NCBI GenBank assembly: GCA_019914945.1
Contig: CM034102.1
Span: 4,019,501-4,083,500, forward strand
Length of the DNA: 64,000 nucleotides
Origin: Typha latifolia
Taxonomy: Eukaryota; Streptophyta; Magnoliopsida; Poales; Typhaceae
Direction: 5' to 3'
The notes under the pieces were generated by a model, which saw only the letters and a list, made by a program, of their open reading frames with translations, was not told the origin of the DNA and did no database searches. Of this stretch, positions 36,801 to 46,748 are shown piece by piece. Within the stretch, counting starts at the first letter, position 1. Every line of letters begins with the position of its first letter. A program made the translations under genes and the position numbers.

Positions 36801-39006
36801 ATTGAAGTCGAAACAGGAACTTCTTCAGACAAAATCAAATTAGGCGCTCATATATCCCCTCATATATGCATTTGTGATTGCTTAACACACTGGAGACTGC
36901 ACACATCTTCTATGTAGTTTGTCCAAAAAGTAAGGTACAAAGCAACAAGCCTATATGTGGGTTAACAATAAAATATATATCTTAGCTATCTAAATACTTA
37001 TAAGAAGATAGCATATGGAAATTTGAAATTACTTTCTAATTATTTATCATTCTACAGCTAGTACGGTTGCTTCATTAGTTCACTTGAAACACAAATAGGA
37101 CCTTTGTTAAGTTAAAACAAGATAAATAGATCAGTATTCTCCTTTTTTTCTTCTTGAATTTTATAGTTTCTATGTTGTTAGATATTGTTACATATCTAAT
37201 AACTTTGTTTGCATATGCACTCACCTACAACCCATGTACTATGTGGTGCTTTTCCTGCCAACATATTGCCCTCACCTATTGGAATGTTGCTTGTCATCAA
37301 ACTTCACCCATGAGGATTTCTACAATGCATCATTTTATCCTTGCATCTAGTATTCTAATGGATGAGGCTCCATCAACGCAGGGTCTAGCAAGGTAATGCA
37401 TGTGTTGTCTTACCCATTATTTGGGGAGACTGTTTTCCTCTTCTAACTAGCACCACAACGGCACATAGGACAAACAAAGGACAAGTGATATGAGAGGTGC
37501 CTGAGGGTCTTTTAGAACAATATGAGCTTTTCGAATCACTACAACAGAGCATGTGATATCCTATGGTGAAAGGTTTCTTCAAGTGCCTAGTATGACTAAT
37601 TCTTATCCAAAGTCCAAGAGAAAGCCAGCTCTGAATAAGTAATTCCAGAAATCATTTTACTCTTAGGCTTTCAGTAGTTGCATAGTGCAAAAGCACTTTT
37701 GGCTTCCATGATGAAGGAATAAGAATCAGCCTAAGATAATTTTAGTTAAGTTTGTACAGGAAATTAGATTATTAGCTGAAAATTGCTCAGGATAACCACT
37801 AACTGTCATACTACACATTCTAATAACTAACATATAGTGTATGCTCATTCAAAATCAAATCTTTCATATTTGAGATATAGATATTAAATAATTTTAGAAA
37901 TCTGTAACAAAAATCATTATGAGGATTAAAAAAAATAAATCACACCTCATCAAGAATCAGCATTGAGAGAGATTTCTTGATAGATGGCGCTTGAAGGACT
38001 CCTTTTGATATGCATGTTGAAATGCAAGCTGGAGTAGTAACCACAATATTAGGGGGTCCCGACAAAGCAACACCCTGAATAGCAAAAGATCCAAGAGGCT
38101 AAGAACAACATAAGGTCTAATACAAATCAAGTGAGTTCAACATATACAGAAATGTGGTCAAGAAATCCACTAGTAAAACTCTCGTACTGACACAAAGACG
38201 CACCATATCCCGAACTGGCATGTTGGCCGTCAATTGCGTGATCTTCAACCTCTCTGTACAGAACTCCAGGAGAGACGAAACCTCAGAATACACCTACGAG
38301 GAACAAGCAAGGTAAATTTTAAAATAAAGGTAGAAAACATAAAAGGACTTGTTTACTCATTCCAAACGATACCGACTCCAAGAACCATAATTTACTATTC
38401 ATATAACATATATAGAGAATTTTGTTTACTTATCCCAAAAAGAGAGAATCTAACAAGAGAAATAGCATCAGAGTACACTGCACACGCGTAGAATTGCAAC
38501 TGACCGCACCTGTTGACATAACTCACGAGTTGGCACAAGAATGAATGCATTGGGAGCAGCTTTTCTCAATCTCTTCTCAGATGACAGCTTCAATAGTTGG
38601 TGCAGCAAGGGAAGAAGGTAGGCAAAGGTCTTCCCAGAGCCCGTCTTGGCCCGCGCAACCACATCTTTACCTTCCTAGTTCACAAATTAGACAACCTCAT
38701 ATAACACCCAAAGAGTCCCCAAAAATAAAACTCTTTTTTCCTCAAAATCCATCAGGGGAAAAAACCGATTTCCTAGAAAACCATTATTTACACAGAAGAA
38801 AAAGAAGCAATAAGATAACACCAAAGAAATCAAAAAGGTAGTTGGACACTGACCAGAACTAAGGGGATGGCCTCGCGCTGGATCGGGGTGGGTGCGGTGA
38901 TGCCCTTCTTCCTCAAAGCTCTGGTCAATTGCTCGTCAAGGCCCAGATTCTCGAAGTTTATCTCCTCCCCCTCCATTTGCTCGACCTCTTCTACCTTCTC
39001 TCCCAT
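30832..39006 (-). CDS. RH16: DEAD-box RNA helicase, DBP9/DDX56 (RH16) type
   Basis: Fifteen exons on the minus strand, from the start: 39006-38854, 38674-38510, 38293-38204, 38074-37946, 36568-36468, 36277-36163, 35882-35751, 35172-35107, 34144-33968, 33330-33235, 32994-32854, 31712-31630, 31285-31248, 31152-30935 and 30879-30832. Phases close; 583 residues. Motifs in order: Q motif ([14 protein letters not shown]), Walker A AKTGSGKT (60-67), PTREL, TTPA, DEAD split by an intron after DE (178-179), SAT (209-211), [14 protein letters not shown] (391-398). A Lys/Glu/Ser-rich insert sits between ATD and RGIDF in motif V, and [15 protein letters not shown] lies near the C-terminus; both mark the DBP9/DDX56 group, nucleolar ATP-dependent helicases of 60S ribosome biogenesis. 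The last exon is weakest: without that splice the frame would end at 30914 after [10 protein letters not shown]. Confidence 0.92.
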
Positions 39007-40759
39007 GGCCGTGGTATGCGATGGTTTATAGGTTTCACTTCTCCTGTTAGGGTTTAAGGAGGAGAGTGAAACAAAATAATAATGGGTTTCCGATAACTAT
39101 ATCGGATCCCACTTAGTAAATCCAAATATGGTTGGATCCTCACCGAATATGAACTGACAGAAAAGCCCCTATTTGGAAACAGAATTACCTCTCTTCATTA
39201 CGATGACCTAATCAGCCCCAATCTTTCAACGGAATCCCGAAATAGGCTTCTCCTCTCTTTCTCTCTTCTCGATCCCTACCTTCCTCTCCAATGGTCGGAC
39301 ACCAAAACCCTGGATTCCAATGGCGCATGGAGCCCTAAACCCTTGTCTCCTTCCTCTTCGATCTATGAAATCTCTGGGTGGAGTAGCTCATGGGTTCGTC
39401 TCGGTCTCTCCCAGAAGCCTGAAAGTTGGTATCTTCGATCCAATCGGAGGCTTCTTCTTCTCCTCTCTTCTTCGATCCGGCTAAGTATGCTTCTCACTTC
39501 GATTTCCCTTTTGCAGCTGAGAAATCTCTGTTCTATACTTTTTTTTGCTTCTCATGCCAAATTTAGTAACAGAGATTTCCTTTCGTGGAATCGTATACCT
39601 GCATTCAGGATATAGCAGAAGTATGTTTAGTTCAATCTGCGTTTTGTATTGTTTTAGGATGTATGTTTGATTGCAGTATAGTGTGCACATGATATGGTTT
39701 CATTTTTTTAGCGGAGTCCTCTAACTGTTTTAAGATGTTGGAGAAGATCTTCTGAAACAAGTGTCTGACTTAAGGAATCGAGTTTTGGTGGGTTAGAAAT
39801 GTCCCTTGCACTTTTCAATGTTTGAGCTTCATAAATTACTTCTATGTGGCTTACTTGCTCTCTTCTTATCTCTGTCTCGCAGTAATTTTAACTTGTAGTA
39901 AACACAACAGTTAGTTATATGTATTGCCATGGTGTCAGTGTTAGTGTACAAATTGATGGATTAGATGGTATTTGTGAATTTGTATCATTAACTCCATGTT
40001 CTTGAGCTGAAACTTTTCTAGTACTTCCTATTGCACTTATGATATGATATCCAGTATGTTGGAAATTGGGTCGAACTCAAAAACTCTTAGATGATACACA
40101 TGGCTTTGTTTTTATTTAATCTAGTATTCTGGCAGATTATTTTCTTTTCCGGCTGCTACATGTAGCAATGATTTGCATCAGTTGGACAAAGCACTTTTCA
40201 GATATCCATCAGGTGGTAATCTGGCATGCAACCAAAGTTAGAGTTGAGTATGACATAATCAGTGTTGCACAGATATCGTGTATCACACATTGCTTTGTTT
40301 CCTTCATAAGATGTGAATATACCATAAAGTTTTTATGTCTAGGTTTATAGGGCGAGTTTTCACAGTTTAACTCACTAAAAGATTTCACACTGAGCATGTG
40401 GAGAATCATATTTGTATTCCAATTTACCTTTCGAGGTTGTATGATGAAGCTGATATTCTCATGGTTGTCTTTGGGATCTCTGCAGCTTCATTTATTTTAA
40501 ATGTTCTTTTCTTCAAAGCCATCTAAGGAAAAAAAAAAGAACTTCTGTTATTTATTACAAAAACAGTATGTGAGTATTTAATAGCTCATCCTCTAGAGCT
40601 ATTTTCTGATGTTAATGTTGTTCCAGAACTGAATACAGTCATTTCTCTGTTGCTTTATTGTGCCCATTAGGTTATTGCATGAAGATATTATAAGGTACTT
40701 GGTTATCTTTAAGGAAATTATATGGGTCATTAGCAAAGAAGGTTTAGTTTCAGTGCTAA
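39007..40759. other. Divergent intergenic region and MUSTANG leader
   Basis: The helicase (-) and the MUSTANG gene (+) start from opposite ends of this 1.75 kb. A telo-box lies just before the helicase ATG. From about 39240 the sequence becomes C/T-rich with several short upstream frames, and probably includes the transcribed leader, possibly with an intron, of the MUSTANG gene. No coding exon recognised. Confidence 0.6.
39048..39055 (-). promoter_or_regulatory. Telo-box in the helicase leader
   Basis: AAACCCTA on the minus strand, 42-49 bases upstream of the helicase start codon. Telo-boxes near the start are typical of plant ribosomal-protein and ribosome-biogenesis genes, which agrees with the DBP9-type identity of the gene it precedes. 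Confidence 0.55.
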
Positions 40760-42502
40760 ATGGAGGACAGTAATTTTGTAGTTGGTCAGCAATTTTCTGA
40801 TGTAAAGGCTTTTCGAAAAGCAATAAAAGAAGCTGCAATTGCACAACACTTTGAGCTTAAGATTATAAAGAGTGACCTGATCCGTTACTTTGCTAAGTGT
40901 GCCAAAGATGGTTGTCCTTGGAGAATCCGTGCAGTTAAACTGCCTGATGTTCCAACCTTCACCATAAGGAGCATCGAAGGGACACATACTTGTGGGAAAA
41001 ATGCACAACTCGGTCACCACCAAGCATCAGTAGACTGGATTGTAAACCTCATAGAGGAGCGACTACGTGATGATGTAAATTATAAACCAAGGGATATATT
41101 GCAAGATGTACAAAAACAATATGGAATTACTATACCATACAAGCAAGCTTGGCGAGCAAAAGAAAGGGGACTGGCTGCTATATATGGATCTTCTGAGGAG
41201 GGCTATTGCCTTCTTCCAGCATTTTGTGAGCACATAAAGCTAAGCAACCCTGGAAGTGCTGCTCAAGTTTTCACAGCTGGATCAGACCATCGGTTCCAGA
41301 AACTTTTCATTTCATTTAATGCATCTATTTGTGGCTTCTTGCGTGGTTGTTTACCTATTATTTGCCTTGGTGCAATGGAGCTGAAAAGCAAGTATCTTGG
41401 TGCACTACTCTCTTTGACATCATTTGATTCAGATGGTGGCTTGTTTCCGGTTGCATTTGGTATTGTTGATGTCATAACTGATGAAAACTGGATGTGGTTC
41501 TTATCTGAGTTCCACAAGCTGTTGGAGATAAGCACTGAGACAATACCTCAGTTTACAATTTTATCTGATGGACAAAAAGGAATAACTGAAGCTGTGAGAA
41601 GGAAATTTCCTGGTGCATACCATGGGATATGCATGCACTACCTAACAGAGAGCGTTAACAAAGAGTTCAAGAACTCCAGACTTGTCCATCTTTTCTGGAA
41701 GGCAGCATATTCAGTTACTAACATTGGGTTCAGAGAAAGGATGGCAGAGATTGAAGAAGTTTGTCCAGAAGCAGCCAAGAGGATTCAACAGGTTCCACCT
41801 AACCGGTGGGCTGTCGTTTATTTTGAAGGATCACGATATGGCCATCTTTCATCAAACATTGAGGAACTCCATAGATGGATATTTGAAGCACGCGAGCTTC
41901 CAATCATTCAATTCATAGAACATATCCATCGCAAATTGATGGCAGAATTTAACGAACGGCATGAAAGAGGTACGACATGGATTACAATGCTTGCCCCATC
42001 TGCTGAAAAACGTATTTTGGATGCTACTGAGTCTGCACTTAGCTACCAAGTGCTTCGTTCAGATGAAGTAGAATTTGAAGTCATATCAACTGATCGCTCT
42101 CACATTGTAAATATTGGCAGTCACTCATGTTCATGCCATGATTGGCAGTTGTATGGAATACCCTGCTCTCATGCTATTGCAGCCCTCTCATCTTGTAGGA
42201 AAAGTGTATATGATTATACAGAAAAGTATTTTACAGCTGCTAGGTACCGTGAGACATATTCTCAACTGATACATCCTATACCAGATAAAAGCGAATGCTG
42301 CAAGACAATTGAAGGTGCAGTAGGTGATGAGAATCTAGTTGTGCGTCCACCAAAGTTTCGCCGACCGCCAGGACGCCCTGGAAGGAAGAGACTCTGCATG
42401 GAGGAACCTAGTCGTGAAAAACATACTGTTCATTGCAGTCGCTGCAATCAAACAGGACATTACAAAAGGACATGCAAGGCAGATATAGGCCAGAGGGTAT
42501 AA
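40760..42502 (+). CDS. MUG: MUSTANG-type domesticated MULE transposase
   Basis: Intronless frame of 580 residues. Order of domains: MuDR N-terminal zinc-binding-like region (about 10-80, with FAKCAKDGCPWRIRA and HTCGKNAQ), MULE transposase core (about 195-300), SWIM zinc finger CxC...CxH (C457, C459, C469, H471), an AT-hook-like RRPPGRPGRK (534-543) and a CCHC zinc knuckle (C559, C562, H567, C572). SWIM plus knuckle and the block YFTAARYRETYSQLIHPIP are as in MUSTANG proteins; there is no PB1 domain, so it is like the PB1-less subgroup. The first catalytic Asp of the DDE core (DG-x-x-LKSKY) is replaced: CLGAMELKSKY has Gly204. The second Asp is kept (D270 in LSDGQKG). No terminal inverted repeats flank the gene. 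Likely a nuclear DNA-binding regulator, not a transposase; MUSTANG genes in other plants affect growth and flowering. Confidence 0.88.
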   Translation: MEDSNFVVGQQFSDVKAFRKAIKEAAIAQHFELKIIKSDLIRYFAKCAKDGCPWRIRAVKLPDVPTFTIRSIEGTHTCGKNAQLGHHQASVDWIVNLIEERLRDDVNYKPRDILQDVQKQYGITIPYKQAWRAKERGLAAIYGSSEEGYCLLPAFCEHIKLSNPGSAAQVFTAGSDHRFQKLFISFNASICGFLRGCLPIICLGAMELKSKYLGALLSLTSFDSDGGLFPVAFGIVDVITDENWMWFLSEFHKLLEISTETIPQFTILSDGQKGITEAVRRKFPGAYHGICMHYLTESVNKEFKNSRLVHLFWKAAYSVTNIGFRERMAEIEEVCPEAAKRIQQVPPNRWAVVYFEGSRYGHLSSNIEELHRWIFEARELPIIQFIEHIHRKLMAEFNERHERGTTWITMLAPSAEKRILDATESALSYQVLRSDEVEFEVISTDRSHIVNIGSHSCSCHDWQLYGIPCSHAIAALSSCRKSVYDYTEKYFTAARYRETYSQLIHPIPDKSECCKTIEGAVGDENLVVRPPKFRRPPGRPGRKRLCMEEPSREKHTVHCSRCNQTGHYKRTCKADIGQRV

Positions 42503-44072
42503 CCTTAGGTCTGATGTTGTAATTGACTCCTGATCTTCACCTGTCATATGATTCATTATCACCAAAATTACTCATTTGGGCCAATGTAAATATCCAACTG
42601 CATTTTGTTTAAATCTTACCTGGACCAAAGAGATGTCTTGAAAATTGAATGCCTTGTTGGTATTAGTTTGCATCTTTTTGTACTTTGCCTTCTAAAGTAG
42701 TAGTTATCTAGTATGCTCTCTAAGATGCCCAAGTGCACCTCTGTTTGAATTTGCTTGTCACTCAATGCCTCTTGTTTCTGCTGTTTTATATTTCATGGTA
42801 CTTGTGGACTTCGAATCGAAACCTAATTATGATTCATTAGTTGATGATGTTGGATACTACTCTGCTACAACCACATCCTACTAATGCATATTACTAAGAT
42901 TATATTTAAGAAGAAAATATATGTTACTCCCTTGGTAGTTAATTAGGTTAAGTTTTCATCCAAAACAAGGTAATTTTGTTTTAACCTATTAAAATTATAA
43001 CAATTTTCTCTTTTATATTACCTTGTGTTGGAATATTTTTGCAATGTAAAAGTGAAAACATTTTTTGAGATTTAATAAGTCAAGACAAAGTGATTTTTCA
43101 CAGAAATTTGAGTTTCTAATTAGTTGTTGTAAAGCAAAATTAACATTTTGGTCTTTTTAAACTAAACTTTATTCTATATTACTATGCCTCGGTATACTTT
43201 TTAACCAAAGGACAAATACAAACATCACTAACAAAAATAACAAACTGATTTAAATGGTCATGCTTTTATTATATAAATGTATTCAAAGAGGAAGTTTATG
43301 ATAACCTAGGATACAAAATAAAAGTTCTAGGAGCCAAAGTGATTTCTTTTTCAAATCTGTATAAAGTTTAAATTAAAAGGGCAAAAATATTATTAACTTT
43401 AGAAGAAAAATCTTACAATTACAACTTAGTTAAAAGTGTAGAATACAAGGTGATATAAAAAAAAAGTTTAGGGGATGAGAGAATTTTGGTGGAGACTATC
43501 GTCACCAACTAAATGTTTTGACAAGTTTGCATCACACTTTAACTTCTTCGCAAGATAGATGATGCCTTGAACTAAGTCAGTATGAAAGTAAGAAAGGAAG
43601 AAAGCCTTCACTAATCTTAAGAGAAAAGATATTTTAATAAAGTCTTAATTTTTTCATTTAGTCAAACTTTAGATATCTTACAAAGTGATGGGCTCAAATG
43701 TTTATATAGAAAACAAAAAAACTTTCCTAGATATTTAGAAAGGAATAAATAATATCACAGATGTGTCATTATTTACTTTTATCGATCCAACAGTGAATAA
43801 GCTCGAGTCTGACCTAAATACCACAAAGTCTTTTAAGTCAGACTTTATTACTATATTACTGATGTCCTTAGACTGTAATAATATTTTGATTTCGACTAAA
43901 ATTTCAAAGCTGGGTCACATGATGTTGTAAAAGTGTATCATTTCATGTTATTCCTGTTCATAGACAATATTGTTTAAAAATCAGGCAACAAAAAGTCCAA
44001 CTGAGATTATACTGCTACTATAACTCGTCATAGTTCATAATACAACGGATCTCATAAAAATTATAATTTGAA
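42503..44072. other. Intergenic spacer, very AT-rich
   Basis: Contains the 3' flank of the MUSTANG gene and the promoter of the PPR gene. Long A/T-rich stretches with no recognisable coding exon or complete transposable element. I see nothing specific in it. Confidence 0.65.
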
Positions 44073-45944
44073 ATGCTCAAGCTCTGCATCCATTCCACCC
44101 TCCGCCTCCTCCGACGACAATCTCCGCCCCACCACCTCACCTCTCTCCAGACCCTAACTCTAACGCACACAATCAACACTGCACCCTATTCCGACGAGAA
44201 CAGCCTCTCCGCCGCCGCCGATATCGCCTACCGCCTCCTCGTCCGCCACCACTCCCGCCCTGCCAAGCTCTCTCTCGCCCTTTCCTCTGCCGGCGTCGAC
44301 CCCTCTCTCCCCGGCCTCCTCGACCGGGTCCTCCTCCGCTGCGGAGACTCCTCCTCCCTCGCCCTCCGCTTCTTTTCCTGGTCCTCTTCTCATTCCCCTC
44401 CCTCCCCTTCCTCCCTTCGCCTCCTCCTTAAATCCCTCTCCAAGACCCGCCACTTCGACCTCTCCTTCTTCTCCCACCTTGCCGATCTCCACCCCTCCCT
44501 CCTCTCCCCTTCCCTCTTCGTCCCCCTGCTACGCCGCTTCGCCGCCGCCCGTCTCGTCTCCCGCGCCCTCCACCTGCTCGACGAAATGCCCCGTTTAGGC
44601 GTCCCTGTAGACGACCACGTCTTCTCCTCCCTCCTCGACGCGCTCTGCAAGCATGGGAGCGTTCGCGAAGCTGCCAACTTGTTCGAGGAAATGCGCGAAA
44701 GGTTTCCTCCCACTCTCCGCCACTTCACCTCGCTGCTCTATGGCTGGTGCCGGCTCGGCAAGCTCGACGAGGCCAAATTTGTTCTAGTTCAGATGCACAA
44801 AGCCGGATTCGAGCCTGACGTTGTTGTCTACAACACCTTGCTTGCCGGGTTCGCGGCAGCAGGTAAGATGGAGGATGGGTATGAGCTGTTGAGGGAGATG
44901 AGACGGAAGGGTTGCGAGCCGAATGCGATTTCGTACACCACGTTGATCCAGGGGCTATGCAAGAGGGAGCGGATGGACGAGGCGATGAAGGTGTTTGTTG
45001 AAATGCGGAGGAACAATTGCGCAGCAGATGGTGTCACTTATGCTACTCTGATTAATGGGTTCTGCAAGTCGGGGAAGATCAGTAGAGGGTACGAGTTTCT
45101 AGATTCGATGGTTCAGCAAGGTGTCAGGCCAGACCCGAACGCGTACGTCGGAATCTTCTATGCCCACGAGAAGAAGGAGCAATTGGAGGAGTGCTTGGAG
45201 CTGATGGAGAGGATGAAGAAAGTTAGATGCTTTCCTGATCTTGGTGTCTACAATGTGGTTATTCGGTTGGCCTGCAAGCTCGGGGAGTTGAAGCAAGCAG
45301 CCGCATTATGGAACGAGATGGAGAACGACGAGCTAAGTCCAGGGCTCGATACTTTCATAATCATGGTGCATGGTTTCGTCGGGCAGGGAGAAGTGGTCGA
45401 GGCGTGTGGCTACTTTAGAGAGATGGTAGAGAGAGGGCTCTTCGTCGCACCGCAGTATGGGGTGTTGAAGGATCTCCTTAATTCTTTACTGCGGGATGGT
45501 AAGCTTGAGCTGGCCAAGGATGTGTGGGGATGCATTGTGAGCAAAGGTTGTGAGCTCAATGTCTGCGCTTGGACTATATGGATCCATGCCTTGTTTGCAA
45601 ACAAGCACGTCAAGGAGGCCTGCTCTTACTGCATGGATATGCTTGAATCAGGGCTCATGCCGCAGCCAGACACGTTTGCGAAGCTTATGAAGGGCTTGAA
45701 GAAGCTGTACAACCGACAGATTGCCGCGGAGATCACCGAGAAGGTGAGAAAGATGGCAGAGGAAAGGCACATCACCTTTAAGGCGTATAAGAGGCGTGGC
45801 GTGAGGGAGTTAGAAGAGAAGGCAAAGACAAAAAATAAGAGGGAGAAAGGAAGAGGTCGCAGAAGGCGAGTTGGTCAGGGTCGTGGTCGAAGCCAAAGCC
45901 ATGCTGGTTCAGTGAATCTCGACAGTGAAGAGAATCCCAACTGA
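44073..45944 (+). CDS. P-class pentatricopeptide repeat protein
   Basis: Intronless frame of 623 residues, as usual for plant PPR genes. The first about 40 residues (LRLLRRQSPPHH) are Arg/Ser/Leu-rich without acids, suggesting a mitochondrial presequence. About ten 35-residue repeats run from roughly 150 to 540, with typical helices such as VFSSLLDALCKHGSVREA, VVYNTLLAGFAAAGKMEDGY, ISYTTLIQGLCKRERMDEA and VTYATLINGFCKSGKISRGY. No E, DYW or SMR domain follows, so it is P-class: an organelle RNA-binding factor for splicing, stability or translation. The C-terminus is unusually basic (KTKNKREKGRGRRRRVGQGR, about 585-604), perhaps adding general RNA affinity. It resembles the At5g65820/At3g49730 group; its RNA target cannot be told. 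The 5' third is very C-rich, with a long opposite-strand shadow frame. Confidence 0.88.
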   Translation: MLKLCIHSTLRLLRRQSPPHHLTSLQTLTLTHTINTAPYSDENSLSAAADIAYRLLVRHHSRPAKLSLALSSAGVDPSLPGLLDRVLLRCGDSSSLALRFFSWSSSHSPPSPSSLRLLLKSLSKTRHFDLSFFSHLADLHPSLLSPSLFVPLLRRFAAARLVSRALHLLDEMPRLGVPVDDHVFSSLLDALCKHGSVREAANLFEEMRERFPPTLRHFTSLLYGWCRLGKLDEAKFVLVQMHKAGFEPDVVVYNTLLAGFAAAGKMEDGYELLREMRRKGCEPNAISYTTLIQGLCKRERMDEAMKVFVEMRRNNCAADGVTYATLINGFCKSGKISRGYEFLDSMVQQGVRPDPNAYVGIFYAHEKKEQLEECLELMERMKKVRCFPDLGVYNVVIRLACKLGELKQAAALWNEMENDELSPGLDTFIIMVHGFVGQGEVVEACGYFREMVERGLFVAPQYGVLKDLLNSLLRDGKLELAKDVWGCIVSKGCELNVCAWTIWIHALFANKHVKEACSYCMDMLESGLMPQPDTFAKLMKGLKKLYNRQIAAEITEKVRKMAEERHITFKAYKRRGVRELEEKAKTKNKREKGRGRRRRVGQGRGRSQSHAGSVNLDSEENPN

Positions 45945-46748
45945 ATTGCCGTAGAGATGAATGCTGAGTGAGAATCCCGGTTGTTAATGCTCCTCGAGTA
46001 GTTTGAACAAGAACTCAATGCACCGAGCCATGTTGAAACTTCAATAAGATCTCTGGGAGATTGGGGCAATAGATAACTCAGGGTGATAACAGCTTCATGA
46101 GAATAGATATGAATCTTGAAGAATTAGATAGAAAAGTGAAAAGAACAGCAATGATAAATCATAGCTCAGAGCTAGGTGAGAGTTGCTAAATATTTCAGTC
46201 TGGCTGGAAAGATTAAGGGCATCAACTGAGTTTGGAGTTTGTATCTTATAACTTATTTTTTTTCCTTCCTTTATTTTCATTCATTGGAAGTTTGACATAT
46301 GATGATCAATTGATCATGCATGAGTCACCGTTACATCAATTCATTTCTAAAAGCGTTGTCCATGGCACAGTATTTAACATCAAGGAGAAATTTATAGCGA
46401 TCACCTATACGATGCAGCAAAATTCCTAATAATATATCATACTTTTTTTATTCAACGTAGACAACATCGCATATCAAGGAGATCAATCTACTAATTTCAA
46501 ATTAAAAGTTTACAGTACTATACACTTGCAGAAGTGTTCGGAAACATGGGAACTCTTCTGCAGGAAAGCATCAAATTGTGTGTATCTCGAGGCATCAAAA
46601 TTCTGCTGGATCTCAGATATTCTGTCATTGAGCCACCTTTATTGCACACATTACTGAGACGCTAAATATAATGCCATAACAATCATGGCGTGCTTAGACT
46701 TGATTAAATTGATATTTCCCTAACATGGTCGGAGTTGCAAGCTACAAA
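45945..46748. other. Tail-to-tail spacer, PPR and J-protein genes
   Basis: Two 3' ends face each other across about 800 bases of AT-rich DNA. Both UTRs should lie here. No further gene seen. Confidence 0.65.

Noticed and set aside
39343..39615. Open frame of 90 codons upstream of the MUSTANG gene
   Set aside because: It starts at TTG, not ATG, has no recognisable domain, and lies in C/T-rich probable leader sequence.
44160..44728. Minus-strand frames opposite the PPR gene
   Set aside because: Glu/Arg/Gly-rich shadows of the C-rich 5' third of the PPR frame.
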